NCBI GenBank assembly: GCA_963971305.1 | Contig: OZ020303.1 | Span: 58,404,867 to 58,468,866 of the forward strand | DNA length: 64,000 nucleotides | Direction of reading: 5' to 3' | DNA from: Arcuatula senhousia | Lineage: Eukaryota; Mollusca; Bivalvia; Mytilida; Mytilidae | In this document: positions 21,757-33,655 of the stretch, piece after piece | How the letters are laid out: every line of letters begins with the position of its first letter | How positions within the stretch are numbered: the first letter of the stretch is position 1 | Program-made: the position numbers and the translations under genes | Notes under the pieces: generated by a model | Seen by the model: the letters and a program-made list of their open reading frames with translations, nothing else | Databases searched by the model: none | What the model was told of the DNA's origin: nothing

Positions 21757-24023
21757 ATGGGAGATACCAGTGCTATATATCTAAATGGAAAGGTGTATAC
21801 AGTAGCTGGTGACGACTGGGATGCTAACCCACAAGAGGCTATTGTTGTTCAGGATGGAATCATCCAATTCGTTGGTACTAACTCAGAAGCTAGAAATTTT
21901 GCTGATTCAGGTACTATCTTCTGCTTATTAAAAGAATTGGTTATACAGACGGTGCAGTGATTGAATAAAATAGAATGCGTAATTCATTTTTTTTTTCATT
22001 TGATGCTTCCTTTTTGGTTTTTAGGTAGTAAAGAGTTTATAGCACCTTTGACTTAGTGTGTAATTTTAATGCATTTGGTGCCAAAGAGCAAGAATAAGTC
22101 ACGAGTTATAACATAAATACATATATGAACAAACTGTAATGTGATTGTATAGTAATACAATATGAAGAAAGAGTCTTTGAATTCTAAATGTATACAGTTG
22201 AATTAACTACTTTCATCTCTTCTGCCTGGCTACGACTGGCGCTAGCTGTTCCATAGAACAGCTGCATTCCGCAACATGTTCTAGAACAAAACTTTAATTC
22301 ATGAACTGTTTTACTCCATAACAGGTTTGAGAACTATTCAACAAAAAGTATGAACTGACCTCAGCTCTTCTAGTATATTTTTTTAGGTTCCTGTGTCTTC
22401 AGAAAGATTTGCATTTAACTTTCTCTGCATTTGCTTTAAAAAAAACATGGTTATATGATTTAAAGTCTAAAATATTGCAATTGTTTTAATTTAGGTGACT
22501 ATTATCTGTATGATCTTGATGGCGCAAGTGTCTTACCTGGAATCCATGACGTTCACATGCATCCATTAGAATCAGGATCGGAAGTAGGTGGCACCTGTGA
22601 ACTTCCGCATGACACTTCTCCAGAAGACATGATAGACATCATTAAGAAGAAAGCGCCAAAACAGAAAGGTACAGATTGGGTTTTAGGACATGGATATTCG
22701 ATAGATGCCATGTTGCGGCACATTGAAGAAGGAGGTAGATCTCCAAGAGAAATTCTCGATGAAGCTGTTCCAAATAAACCTGCAATTATGATGGAAGGAA
22801 CATCTCATTCCGTCTGGGTTAATTCAAAAGCTCTAGCTGTGGTAAACATCGACAGCGAAACACCAGAACGGCCGGGTGGTAGTATAATGAGAGACCCGGA
22901 TACCAACGAACCTAACGGTATTCTACTTGAAAACGAGGGCATTGAAATAATGAATGTTGCAATGGCACCTTCAGTGAGGTTGGAAAAGTATAACTATGAA
23001 GGTCTACTTTATAGTTTAGAAAAGCTGGGACAAAATGGGATAACCTCAATTTGTGATGCAAGAGTTTATTGGAAACAGGAACATCATAAATGCTGGCAAA
23101 AGGCATGCGCTGATGGCAAACTTACCGTTCGGGCAATTCTAGGTTTCTGGATTTATCCTCATATGGACGATGAGGAACAGATTGAATGTTTAAAGCAGCT
23201 AAACACAGTCCATCATTGTGAAAACAACTGCATGTTAAGACAAAACCAAGTAAAGATGTACTCAGATGGGCTTCTAGAAAACACAACAGCTGCTCTATTA
23301 GAACCTTACGTTAAAAATCTTTACATCCAAGGCCTAGAAGAAAATGTCGGAATGAACTACTTTACCCAAGAAAGAATTGAAAAATATCTAAACAATTTAC
23401 AAACATTTGGAGAAAATCAGTATTTTGATTTTCATATCCATTCAATCGGGGACAGGGCAACATATGAAGTCCTTAATGCCATCGAAAACACAAGGTCTGA
23501 GAACACTCGTCATAGAATGACCCACCTTGAGGTAATTGATACTAAAGACATCGGCCGCTTTGAAGAACTGGGTGTTGTTGCAGATTTCCAAGTGTCCGGT
23601 GAACACTGTCTTCCGTCTTACCGTGAAGAAATAGAACTAATCATCGGCAAGGAGAGAAGTGAAAATTTCATCCCGGTAAAAAGCGTCAACGATACCGGCG
23701 CCGTCGTTACTCTTAGCAGCGACTGGGACGTAAATGAGCTGAATCCATTCGTGGGCATACAAAACGCAGTGAGCCGAGGTCCGCAATCGGTTTCCTTAAA
23801 ACAGGCTATCGAAATGTACACTGTCAATGGAGCCTACGCGATGAGACAAGAGGATAAAGTGGGTTCTCTGGAGGTAGACAAAGAGGCAGATTTCATTGTT
23901 ATTGACAAAGACATAATGAACATGGACCCAAAACACATCAGCAAGATAAAAGTTAAGATGACAGTCCTTCAAGGGAAGCATGTTTATACTCATAAAGCAA
24001 GATACCCTAAAAAGGCCACGTGA
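21757..24023 (+). CDS. Metal-dependent amidohydrolase, YtcJ/amidohydrolase_3 type (two coding exons)
   Basis: Coding exons are 21757-21910 and 22495-24023, joined in a split glycine codon (donor CAG/GTACTA, acceptor TTTAATTTAG). The total is 560 aa, close to the usual length of this family. The ATG follows an acceptor (TTTTTAATCAG, exon start 21754), so a 5' untranslated exon lies upstream. Metal-site motifs are present in order: HxH in GIHDVHMHP (His72, His74), a lysine in VKMYSDG (Lys305) where the family carries the bridging lysine, HIHSIGDRA (His365, His367), THLEV (His395) and SSDWD (Asp461). These enzymes hydrolyse C-N bonds of amides or related compounds; the substrate cannot be predicted. 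There is no signal peptide, so it is probably cytosolic. The frame is intact. Low intron number and bacterial-type architecture leave open an old transfer, which is inference. Confidence 0.92.
21911..22494 (+). other. Intron of the amidohydrolase gene
   Basis: A 584 bp GT-AG intron. A short palindromic patch around CTGTTCCATAGAACAG (about 22248-22263) is the only structure noted. Confidence 0.8.
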
Positions 24024-24763
24024 ACGAGCTCTTTTAACACTGCTTGTCATCAGTTCAGAATTGCACGTGCTTAAAAAACATAAGAGTTCGAGCACAGCTA
24101 TAAATATTTTGATTTTTTGTCGAAGTGAAAAATCCTGATCATAAAATGGTGAATAACGGGCGGGCGAACAATTTTTTTTTTCGTAACAGTTTTCTCAGCA
24201 ATCACATATCAAAGCTAATTGGTATACAGCATCAGTGTGAGGTTTCACAACGCGGGATTCGATTTCAGGTATGTCTTTCACCGACTTCTTGTTAAACGAA
24301 ATCAGGCAATTCTTTTTTTTTTTACTTTTGACAGGTTTTGCAAAAGTGTGTTTGTGTGATCATATCCTTGTTAATTAAATAAAAATTTCTAACAACAATT
24401 ACTGTTCAGTGTGTTAAATTTATTTACTTGTATTTTGTATTTGTAAAGAGAAAAATAATGATAGATGCTAAATGTCATTTTATTAGTTTTTTTTTCTTTT
24501 ACAGTTACTTTTAATATTTGTCAAACAACACCGCAATTGCACATGGTTTATATCTAGAATAAATATTCTTTTATCATGAAGCACATTTCGTCCATTTCTT
24601 TCAAAAACATCATTTTGTATAAATAACACTTATTCCTTAGCTATGTTAGCCTTCATGTCAAGCAACAAACATCGCAACAAACATCCAATTAACCATAAAC
24701 AAATCCCTCATGATTCCAAAACAGTTCATGTGACTTCTGGTTTCAGTCGTACTCATATAGGAC
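24024..24763 (+). other. 3' region between the amidohydrolase gene and the convergent minus-strand gene
   Basis: An AATAAA lies at 24378-24383, 355 bases after the amidohydrolase stop and suitable as its polyadenylation signal. The two genes converge here. The terminal exon of the minus-strand gene ends at 24764. Confidence 0.5.
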
Positions 24764-27700
24764 CTATGGTAGGCTATAAAACGAATATGGCTGAGGTGAT
24801 TCGCGTATTTTTGGTCCATATAATCCGTTTACAATAGAAATAAACGTCAAATGAACGTCACTTTCCGGTCTATACCACGTCACAGGTTCAGATGGATTAG
24901 CTCTATAAAAACCTAATTGTCTCATAGCAAATGTGTCTAATTCATATAAAATTCTAATGTTCTTTCTCTTTGTATCATCGGCGTGCCCATTAACAACACA
25001 AAAATTTAACTGAAAGAAAAAAATAATATTCTATAGGAGCACTTAGAAGTTTAGCATTTTGGCCGTATTTATGTTGTAGTCTTATATTCTTCAATTTTTC
25101 TGGTCTGTCTTCCTTGTTTTATCTTTTCTCTTGGATATTGAGATTGATCCTCTAAGTTCAGTAATTTTGTTATTACCTTTTTTTCTAGTTTGGTCTTTAA
25201 TTTTTTTTGCTTGAGCGTCTCTTATAAGCCTTTTTAAGTTCCGAAATTGCTGTACAGCTCATTAAAATTGCAGTTGGAGCTAACATATGTGTTATGGTCT
25301 CGTGTTCATTTTCTCCGTATTTAAAAAAAAATCTTAGTAGTCTTAAGTCAAGTGCAGTTTTAAATTATTAGTCTGGAATTGTTGAATATTTATTTAGAAG
25401 AACCAACAACACTTGAAAAGAATGGCAAATCCCGGGTAAGATTAAATACTCCTGATAATTGCAATTTATACAATAAAAGAAGTCTAGATGACTTTGTGTT
25501 TTGATGCAATTTTGGTTGTCCATGATTGGTACACATCAAATAAACTTATCATAAAAGCAAAATAATAGAACTGGAATGATCAATCCAAAAAAATCCACAA
25601 AAAGCTTTGCATATTGAAGGGATGGTCTCCAGAAACGATGCTAGCCCTTCGGAAGGGAGGAAAAAGGTTGACCCGTGTATGGATAGAGCTATACCTTGTG
25701 CACGTGCACGTTAAAGACCCCATTGTAGAGTTCGATAAGAGAACTTAAGGCTCAATGGGAGCATCTACAAAGGCCACACTCGCAAACTGCAAACCAGAGA
25801 GGGGTCTATAAAAGCAAAGAAGCAACGCGACGGCTATGCTATAGAAAGCAGGAACTGTTTACTCTTCCAGAGCACCTGAGTTCACTCTAGTTTCGACTGG
25901 AGTTCGCGTTGTTGATTGACATTCAGTTATTTTGTGTTTCCATGTTTTTCATGTTGTCTGTTTTTGTCCCATTCTTGTTGGTGTTTACTGGTTTTGTCTC
26001 TGCCCTTTCGGACTTTTGACATTCAGATACCCCATTGGTACTTCTGCTTCCTTATTTCCCAATCCAGGAAAAAATAAAAATGTTTATAAACTAAATATAC
26101 CTAAAAGTCGATCAGGAATAACTTGACCTTTTTTCAAAAAAATCTACATTAAAAATAGATTTTTAAAAAGTTACTTGCATTAACAAATACATATACTTAC
26201 AATTTCTAAAAGTGCTAGTTGATATCCTTCAGGCATATCCAAGATCGTATGTAACGTATGCCAGTGACAATCTAGAAAAAAAGGACAATGGTTAAGTGTC
26301 GAGTATATTTTAAAATTGTTTTTAATTCAGAATTACCTATAATAATTTTTTGGTTTATTGAATCATAAACTATTTATTTTTCATGGTGCACATTAAATAA
26401 TCCGCAAAGCAAATTATGTCAAACGTGCACCATTAAAATTAAGTTTATAGCTTCTATAAACCAAAAATTTAACAGTTAATAGTTATAAATAAAATTTATA
26501 TATTAGAAGCGTGAAAGAAGTACATGTAAAATAATACTTCTTTCATGAAAACATTAAAAAATCGGTTAATTTAATCGGCGTTTTCATATTTACACCTGTC
26601 AATCATATTGCACGTGGTGTCCTGCAATTGCAAAGTGTATTAAAACTTCATTGTTGTATTCCAGATAATACTTTTTTCGATATATAGACGTAGTTAAATG
26701 ATCGTTAATCCAATCAAATTCTTTTGACTTTTAAAAAGTTTACAAGACAATGAACCAAATTTTCTGTCAACTTATAATTTTCTAAAATTTATCTATTGAC
26801 AAATGCTCGCTTATCATGCTTATCTTTCTTCCTCCTGATAACAAAAGATTGATCCCATGCTGGTTATAAGCAGGAAGTGCATACTTTTCAGAACATTCTT
26901 ATCTCTTTTTTATAGTGTGCTTATAAAATTTTTGTTGGTGTCTTATTATTTTATGTAATTTAAAAGTTGTTTCTTCTATTTATTTTTGTGGTTTGTCTTT
27001 TAAAAAAAAATTAGCAAAACTATATAAAAATATCTAACATAAACAAGATCCTTTATTATCTCAGTAAGGGTTTAACACTCTTAGGAAGGCAAAATAAAAT
27101 GATTACCTTTCAGTATTACCATTAACCTAGTAAATTCTTCATAAATTTCTATTGTCAGTCTGCTTGGAAGAGAAACACCTATAAGTCTAATATCACTGTT
27201 CGTATCCGGTTCCTCGAGTACTAAGTTCATTCCTACCAATATCCTACGCCAGCTGACTAGATTGAGATGGGTTGGAGCTAAATTGTTGAGTATTCTTACA
27301 TCGCCTCCAGGGCCATTTTCCCTGGCTGATAATATTGCAAATCTAAACTGCAAAAAAAATAAAAATTAATGTTAGTGTTAGTTGTACCAATTAAATAGAA
27401 ACTTCAGATATGCTTTAAAAATGGACAAACAAAATTTGGTTGACACATTTGAAATATAGATCCTAGCGTATAGTTTTCGTAAATTAGTGAAATATCTAAA
27501 GTACAAAACTCTTTAAACAGAAGCCCACACAAAGTTCGAACACAAAAAGGATCGAAAATGAACTCATTTTTTTTTCAAAGAAACTTAGAAAAAACAGACG
27601 CAATCTTTAACCTTTACTCATAGTCACATGTATTTGTGCAGTGATTTTCAAAGTTAAACAGTTATCTGAACGGGCAATATTTCGAAATTAAATCCTTTCT

Positions 27701-28984
27701 TTGACTTTTCATGGTAGATGTTCAAATCGCAGATTTCATTAATGCGTTATATGTATAGTAATCCGCCAGAAATCAATGGAGTCCACGTCATTTTCAGGTA
27801 ATTTCTCTTTTACAAATTTCTATGATGTCGCGGTAGACAAAGTTAGAAATATTAATCAGAATACTTACAATTGATAATATAAAATTGATACATTTCTTCC
27901 CTTCAGCTTCATCAAACTGATAATCTTTTAGTATTTCTATCAAACCTCTTCGCCAATAAGAAATAGCTGTATGTTTTGAACGAAGGTTTGACCAAGTCTC
28001 TATTTCCACATTGGCTTCGAATCTAGATCCCACCGAAACTAAATAAACAAATTATTCAATCTTTAACAAAAACAAGTTAAAAAAATCAGCCACTGGTGGA
28101 AAAATTCAAAATTCAGTTGAACGTTTTGGTTAGTGATTGTTTTGATTAGTGTTTTGCTGATTATTGTACTGAAATGGTCATCTTATTATCCCTATTATGT
28201 CTTCACAAGTGTGTTACTACCGGTAAAACCTGGTTTAACCCACCATTTCATTTGAAATGCCTGTACCAAGTCAGGACCATTGCGATCTATAACTATTCCG
28301 GTGTGTCTTTTCATGTTTTGTCTTTTCTCTTGGTCATTGAGATTGATCCTCCAAGTTCGGAAATTTTGCTGTTAATACCTTTATTTAAAAAAAATACACA
28401 AATTTGTGTAAAACTTAACAAGTCAAGATTGGTGTATAGTTTGAAAGGAAGGATTAAAAATACTACTTATTCAAAAATGTTTGCATGCCATCAAAAATAA
28501 TTATATTGAATGTTCGTTAATCTGCTTCACTACTATGAATTTAGCATGTGTAATATCATAAGGAATATGCCAAAATTGGAGGTAGATATCTGTGCATGTA
28601 TACTTTCACAATTTTTTGCTTTATATTTGGGGAAAATCACATATTGACGTGGCATTAATGAAGCTTTTTAGATATACATTGTAATTGATTTGGCATTGTA
28701 AATTTAACTCGCGATGAGCTTAAGTTTAAGCTGATAAATTTTCTGCAGTACAGTAACTTTAAGTGTTTTGCATTGGTCCAATATACTAGTATACATGCTT
28801 CATAAATGTACCTCGAAGATATGTATATTTCCAGTTGTTCTCTACACCTTAATAAGTAAGGTTTTTGAGCATACTTCATAAATCCATAGTACTCTTATGA
28901 AATTATTTTATCATTTTATCAAATTATTTATTAATTACCATGTGGAAGCGATCCTCCTTGAGCCATCCTCTTTTTACGAACCAT
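24764..28984 (-). CDS. Unrecognised 257-residue protein, five coding exons
   Basis: Exons in transcript order are 28939-28984, 27869-28038, 27107-27347, 26201-26271 and 24764-25009. Lengths 46+170+241+71+246 give 774 nt, which is 258 codons including TAG. All four junctions have GT-AG sites (donors GTAATT, GTAAGT, GTAATC, GTAAGT; acceptors TTATTTAG, TTTTTTTGCAG, TTTTTCTAG, TTTCTTTCAG) and phases 1, 0, 1, 0 that agree across each join. This agreement is strong evidence for a real gene. The protein starts MVRKKRMAQGGSLPH, has helical stretches (YWRRGLIEILKDY, CINFILSIFRFAILSAREN, LVSWRRILVGMNLVLEE), a CHWHTLHTILDMPEGY segment and ends PYSFYSLP. There is no signal peptide, no evident membrane segment and no motif I can name. 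The basic N-terminus might direct it to the nucleus, but this is a guess. Confidence 0.75.
25620..25830 (+). repeat. GC-richer dispersed-repeat-like block, possible SINE
   Basis: The tract with GCCCTTCGGAAGGGAGG and CACGTGCACGTTAAAGACCC stands out in composition from the intron. Similar 'GTGCACGTTAAAGA' words are common in short retroelements of marine invertebrates. Only one copy is in this window, so the class is uncertain. Confidence 0.35.
25835..26065 (+). repeat. 3' end of the dispersed reverse-transcriptase element, truncated copy
   Basis: TACTCTTCCAGAGCACCTGAG, GAGTTCGCGTTGTTGATT and GCCCTTTCGGACTTTTGACA match the reverse complement of about 55960-56130. No reverse transcriptase precedes it, so it is a 5'-truncated copy. 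Confidence 0.6.
26345..26472. mobile_element. Foldback element, inverted ends AATTTTTTGGTTTAT / ATAAACCAAAAATTT
   Basis: A 128 bp segment in an intron. Its two halves can pair: TTTTTGGTTTAT with ATAAACCAAAAA, AAACT with AGTTT, and the central GGTGCAC with GTGCACC. It is typical of a small palindromic MITE. Confidence 0.65.
28039..28938 (-). other. First intron of the unrecognised gene
   Basis: Contains a plus-oriented copy of the TTGAGATTGATCCTC dispersed family (about 28230-28382). The remainder is AT-rich with nothing recognised. Confidence 0.6.
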
Positions 28985-29709
28985 ATTAACTGCTTAAGCT
29001 TAAAATTATCAGAAGAAAACTTAAATTTAGTACAGTTTCATGAAAAAATATATGAGTCAATCACATTTTTTCACACACTCACTTGTTGAACTGAATATCG
29101 AATATCTGTCAGAAGTAAACTATTTTCTTTTAAACTTAAATGTCCATAAGGAATGTAAAAATAACGGGATTTTCAATGGGTATGTACTTTGCATGATGTC
29201 AATCCCAGGAAGTACATTTTTGTACATGTACATGATAAGACCATTGTCAACACAAATGTTAACAAAGAAATTCATGAAATTATGACATGTAATTCGTAAA
29301 ATTAGAAGGTTCCTAGGTGTGTGTTTATGTAATGTAGATCTACCTGTAAGATAATGTAATAATGAGTAATTCATGCAAAGAAACGTTAAAAATAGAACTG
29401 AAACATATATTTACTCACCAACATGGGATCATTCTTATAAATATAGACAGCTATTTTTAGTAACAAAAATAGCATACAGAATTTGTAGGGGAATAACCTA
29501 TTTTCTCCGACTAGATTTGAGTTATTCCCCTTACACCATAAAGTCAGAAAAAATATAGAGCGCAGAACACCGGGAGTAATTTATCAAATCAGCAACATCG
29601 AAGATTTGCCAGCCTCGTTCGCTCCACATTTCTTTAAATATTCACTCTTTTGGTACTCTACTACCAACACAAAAAAAATCAGAATAGCTAGCAAGTGTGA
29701 ATGCATATG
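28985..29709. other. Spacer upstream of the minus-strand gene, nothing recognised
   Basis: The promoter and 5' untranslated region of the minus-strand gene should lie here, but no convincing TATA or initiator can be singled out. Open frames at 29040-29285 and 29373-29558 lack domains. Confidence 0.4.
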
Positions 29710-29715
29710 ACTGCA

Positions 29716-29932
29716 GAGGCTTGTTTAGGGTATATTGGGATATGGGATATCCACACATTTTCTTAGTGGGATACGGGATATTTGAGGCAAAACTTATTGG
29801 GATATGGGATATTTTTGTCAATTTTATTTACAGGGATATGGGATACTGGAAAAAACATTTTTTGGGATACAGGATATTTGTTAAAAAATTTATGGGGATA
29901 TGGGATATTGGTACCCCCCCTAAACAAGCCCC
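29716..29932. mobile_element. 217 bp MITE with ACTGCA target duplication, 'GGGATATGGGATAT' type, intact copy
   Basis: Ends GAGGCTTGTTTAGGG (29716-29730) and CCCTAAACAAGCCCC (29918-29932) are inverted with one mismatch. The flanks 29710-29715 and 29933-29938 are both ACTGCA, a 6 bp target-site duplication. The interior carries several GGGATATGGGATAT words and ends GGTACCCCCC. A second copy at about 34875-34954 continued at 42793-42808 was split by the BEL/Pao insertion. Confidence 0.85.
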
Positions 29933-30474
29933 ACTGCAAGATAAAGTTGATTTTGAAGAATGATCTAGAATTGAGGGAGAGGAAGCGCTACAGTCTGATT
30001 GCGTTTGTTAACATGTTGAATTATTTTGTTCCTATATGATTTATGTTTGTCAATTTTCATTTGTATTTGCTGAACCCGACAGCAGATTCTTTGTCTTTGC
30101 GAAGCAACAGTAAACGTATGGCGGGACACTTCTTGAAGGACTCCTTTAGAGTGAATCCGTTCTACTGGTCGTTTTTGTTGTTCCTGCGGTTTTTTTTTCT
30201 GTCGAAGTGAGTTTGATCGCACATTTAGGGCCTATCTACATCTTTTATACAAATTCATGACATTAGATCATATAAAAACACTGACTGGTCCAATAGCTGT
30301 TTATCACTTATTCGTCTTGTTGTCATCTTTTTGGACCAAAGAATGTATACCAACTATTTTATTTGATTAATGTAGGTATATTACGGTTTTTAAAAGGACG
30401 TAAACTCTTAAAGTTAAAGAAACATTATTTTTTCGATAATAGTGTCCATCAATACCACATACATCAAGGAGGCC

Positions 30475-32567
30475 TATTAAACCGTTTATCGAGAAATATG
30501 GTCCGTTAAAAGGTGTTTCACGGTTTTTGTGGTCCGTTAAAGTCGCCGTGACAGTCCGTTAACCAGGTATAATCGAGAAAAAACACCGAAGGTCAGTAAT
30601 TAATTTGTTCTATCATAATAGATACGCATCTTATATTTATAAAAATTACATCTGTCAAAATGAAAATGAATGACTGATCGATACAATTTGCATTTGTGTA
30701 AAAATAGTTCTATAAAACTTCATAAAATGAAAAGGCGTGTGGCTCCTTAATATTTTAAAGGTCGCAAATGTAAACATGTTTACCTCATTTTTATCAATTT
30801 CTCTTTTTATATAACAAAAAAATATGTTTTGGTTGATATCCATAGAAAGTACAATAATGTATCAACATTCTGTTTAATTTTCAACGCTCTATGTTATATA
30901 ATAATTTTGTAATAGGGGAAAAAGTTATAAAATATGGTCCGTTAAGGGCTGATGACATATTATTTTGTCCGTTAAGTTGGTCCGTTAAGTGCCTGTGACA
31001 AAATATTATGACGTTAAATAACATAAATAGATAAAAGATTAAAATAGTTTTGTTTGATATGACATATCATAATTTTACTCAGGGATGTCCAAAACAATCA
31101 GTTTTATTTAATCCCTGTTTTACTATATTAAAGGACTGAACGCTTGTGTACAGAAGAAAAGACACAATTCATGTGGATTTATCGAAACTAAAATACATAC
31201 ATTAGAATATGCACGTCTAAAAATGAACCATTGTCAAAAGGCTTTACTTGCAACACCATTCTAGATCATTCTACGAAACAACGGTATTGAAAACGTACAA
31301 TACATGTGTATATAATATATGAAAGAAGCAATAAGCAACTAATTATTAATAAATATAATGAAAACGGTTCAATACAGTCTGTTTTGGTTATTTATTTTAG
31401 GCAATGAAAAGAAAAAAGAACAAAAACTATGGAAATAAAAAATATACATGTAAATGGAGAAAAATATCTTAATATGAAGGTATTTGTACCACAGACACAT
31501 TTTTGGAACTTTAGGCCGTACTGATATTTTTGTATAGTGTATTATGTTTCTTAGTTGTGCATGGTTGTTGTTGTACGTATATATTTTTCCACATTTTAAT
31601 TTAAAATTTTCATTAATTTATTGTTTTGTGTTTTTTTTATCTACCATACTACATCTAACTTATTATTTTAGTTTTTAATCAAGAGCATAGTATTTGCACT
31701 AAAATTTTGTTTTCAATATCTCTCCTCAGCTGTCGCTTTCTATATTTTTTTCATAAATAAATGTAACACTATATTATTCTATTTGTATCATACATGGAAG
31801 TATTTCCAAATAAAATACATTTAAATAAAATTGATAATCGTGTTCAGATTTATTTCCATTGCCACAAACTCGTGTAAATATTTTAGGCATTTATATTATA
31901 TTAAAAATAATACAATAATTCTGGGAAACCAATCATTAGAATCTTCTGAAAAAGATATCATCGATGTTGCCAAGTTTAATAATTGGGATTCGCTATATTA
32001 AGGTTTATTTCCATCAGACCTGCATTTTCAAAATGTGAGACATGCATCATTAACGGACCAAAAAAGTGTCACGTGCCTCTTAACGGACCATGTTTCTCAA
32101 AGTAATACCAATTTTGGCATTTTTGTACCAATATTGATATTTTGGTCCAGAAAATCCTTCTCTTATGCTTTTTATTGTGCAAGTAGCACAAGACTTACTA
32201 CAAAAAAAATGTTCCAATGACGAAAATAACGTATTTTAATGCATTTTTCGTCATTAAAAGGACACATTTTTGCAGAGGGTAGGCCTCCGCCTTTCCGTTT
32301 TGCGAAGAAGTGTCAAATCAAATCAAAATGGTTTTTGCGGGATGTTTTTCGTGAATAACAACCACTTGGACACATCTATCACAAGTTTCACTTATTTACT
32401 GTATTTTAGCCTCAGAGTTAACTTTGTAGAAATAAATGATTTTTTTTGTTCATAAAACTACTTAACGGACTGCCTCATGCAACATATAACGGACAAAACC
32501 GTAATGTTAACCTATGGTAGAAACACGTAACGGACAAAATGCCTCGATAATCGGTTAGGCCTCCTTG
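30475..32567. mobile_element. 2.1 kb DNA transposon-like element with TACAT target duplication and GTCCGTTAA subterminal repeats
   Basis: Inverted ends CAAGGAGGCCTA (30475-30486) and TAGGCCTCCTTG (32556-32567) are perfect, and the similarity extends further inwards (ACCG..TTATCGAG against CGATAATCGGT). Both flanks read TACAT (30470-30474 and 32568-32572). The motif GTCCGTTAA occurs about six times near the left end (about 30501-30990), and its inverse TTAACGGAC or close variants about five times on the right side (about 32049-32537). Subterminal repeats of this kind bind transposase in several cut-and-paste families. The centre is AT-rich and has no transposase frame, so the element is non-autonomous. 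Confidence 0.85.
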
Positions 32568-33570
32568 TACATGTAACAATAGCTTAATGATTTTTCAGAA
32601 TTTGCAAACGATACGCCATAAGATAAATAAAGTGTTCATGAACGTACATGTTTTGGCTATTATTTTTTACTCTGGAACATCAATTATATATATTATACAT
32701 ATCTTTTTCTTATATCTGTTGCGACTGTTGTTTCAAAGATACCTTGACATATAACTGAGGAAACATAGCTCTTGTCACTGTTATTTTTCATTCGCATCAT
32801 TTTATGCAACCAACCAAATAAATTTGGGAGGCGAAGAGACCCGCAGCATTGCTAAGCTTGACGGTAAAGTCAAATAAAGAGCGATCAGAAACCAAACACC
32901 GTGTCAGACCGCTTTGCCCACAAAGTGACTGAGATGTGTGCCCCAGACTTGCAGGTGGTTGAATGGGACAGCTCTGTCAAAATGAATGCCGAATCTCGAT
33001 ACTAGTAGGATCCTCCTATTACCCGTATCCCCATGCAGAAGGCATCACTCCTATTTCTAGTGGCAGTCAAAACTCTCCCTACCGATTGGCCTTGTTTCCT
33101 CATTTCCTCCAGCTCCTCATCATTTAAATGTATCACCCCTTTCATTGTCATCTCCTGGATATAGCCGAAATGCTTGGGCTAGCCAACTAGCTAACTAACT
33201 TTTTTAAAAAGCTGCAAAAAAATCCAAATATAACAAACCAACCTCAAGAGCTTCATATTCGCACCAACTTGACATATAATTAGAGTGTACAAATAATTTC
33301 AAAACTTTTGTCTGTGAAGTACTGTTCTAAACGCAATAAATTTCATTTGACATTGCCTGCAAAGGTCACTGATTGGCTAAAACAAAATAATGTCTAATGT
33401 CTTCAGTACACACTGTGACGCGCCTATGGTCACCTATGAACTGGTAACTTTCAGGAAAAAAAGTACCGGGATTTTCTAATTTTAAATTCGTGATGCAGAA
33501 AACGTAAGAATTGTGCACCATCTGTATACATTTGGCTTTTTCAGCAACCATTTGGTACATTATCCTGACC
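32568..33570. other. Spacer with a GC-richer block at about 32820-33200
   Basis: The block differs in composition from the flanks and reads like part of a decayed transposon, but no frame or second copy supports a class. The rest is ordinary AT-rich sequence. Confidence 0.35.
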
Positions 33571-33579
33571 GTCATATTT

Positions 33580-33655
33580 ATGTCCCATCTACGAAAGTAG
33601 ATGACATATAGTGTTCGGGTCCACCCGTCCGTCCGTTTGTCCGTCCGTTCGTACT
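33580..33655 (+). repeat. Terminal hairpin and CCGT-rich tract of a dispersed repeat
   Basis: ATGTCCCATCTAC and GTAGATGACAT (33580-33606) form a hairpin with a GAAA loop, followed by a run of 'CGTCCGTCCGT' words to 33652. This start is typical of bivalve repeats whose other end I could not place here. Confidence 0.5.

Larger units (their letters stand above)
25010..26200 (-). other. Last intron of the unrecognised gene, filled with repeats
   Basis: Contains a copy of the TTGAGATTGATCCTC family (about 25095-25180), a block with GTGCACGTGCACGTTAAAGA (about 25620-25830) that resembles short interspersed elements of marine invertebrates, and a truncated 3' end of the reverse-transcriptase element (about 25835-26065, matching 55950-56200). 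Confidence 0.55.

Noticed and set aside
29697..30039. Overlapping open frames rich in YGIF/GYGI words
   Set aside because: Direct result of the GGGATATGGGATAT repeats in the MITE at 29716-29932.
32820..33200. GC-richer block as a possible gene or tRNA-derived SINE
   Set aside because: No open frame, no A/B box pair that I could place with confidence, and no second copy in the window.
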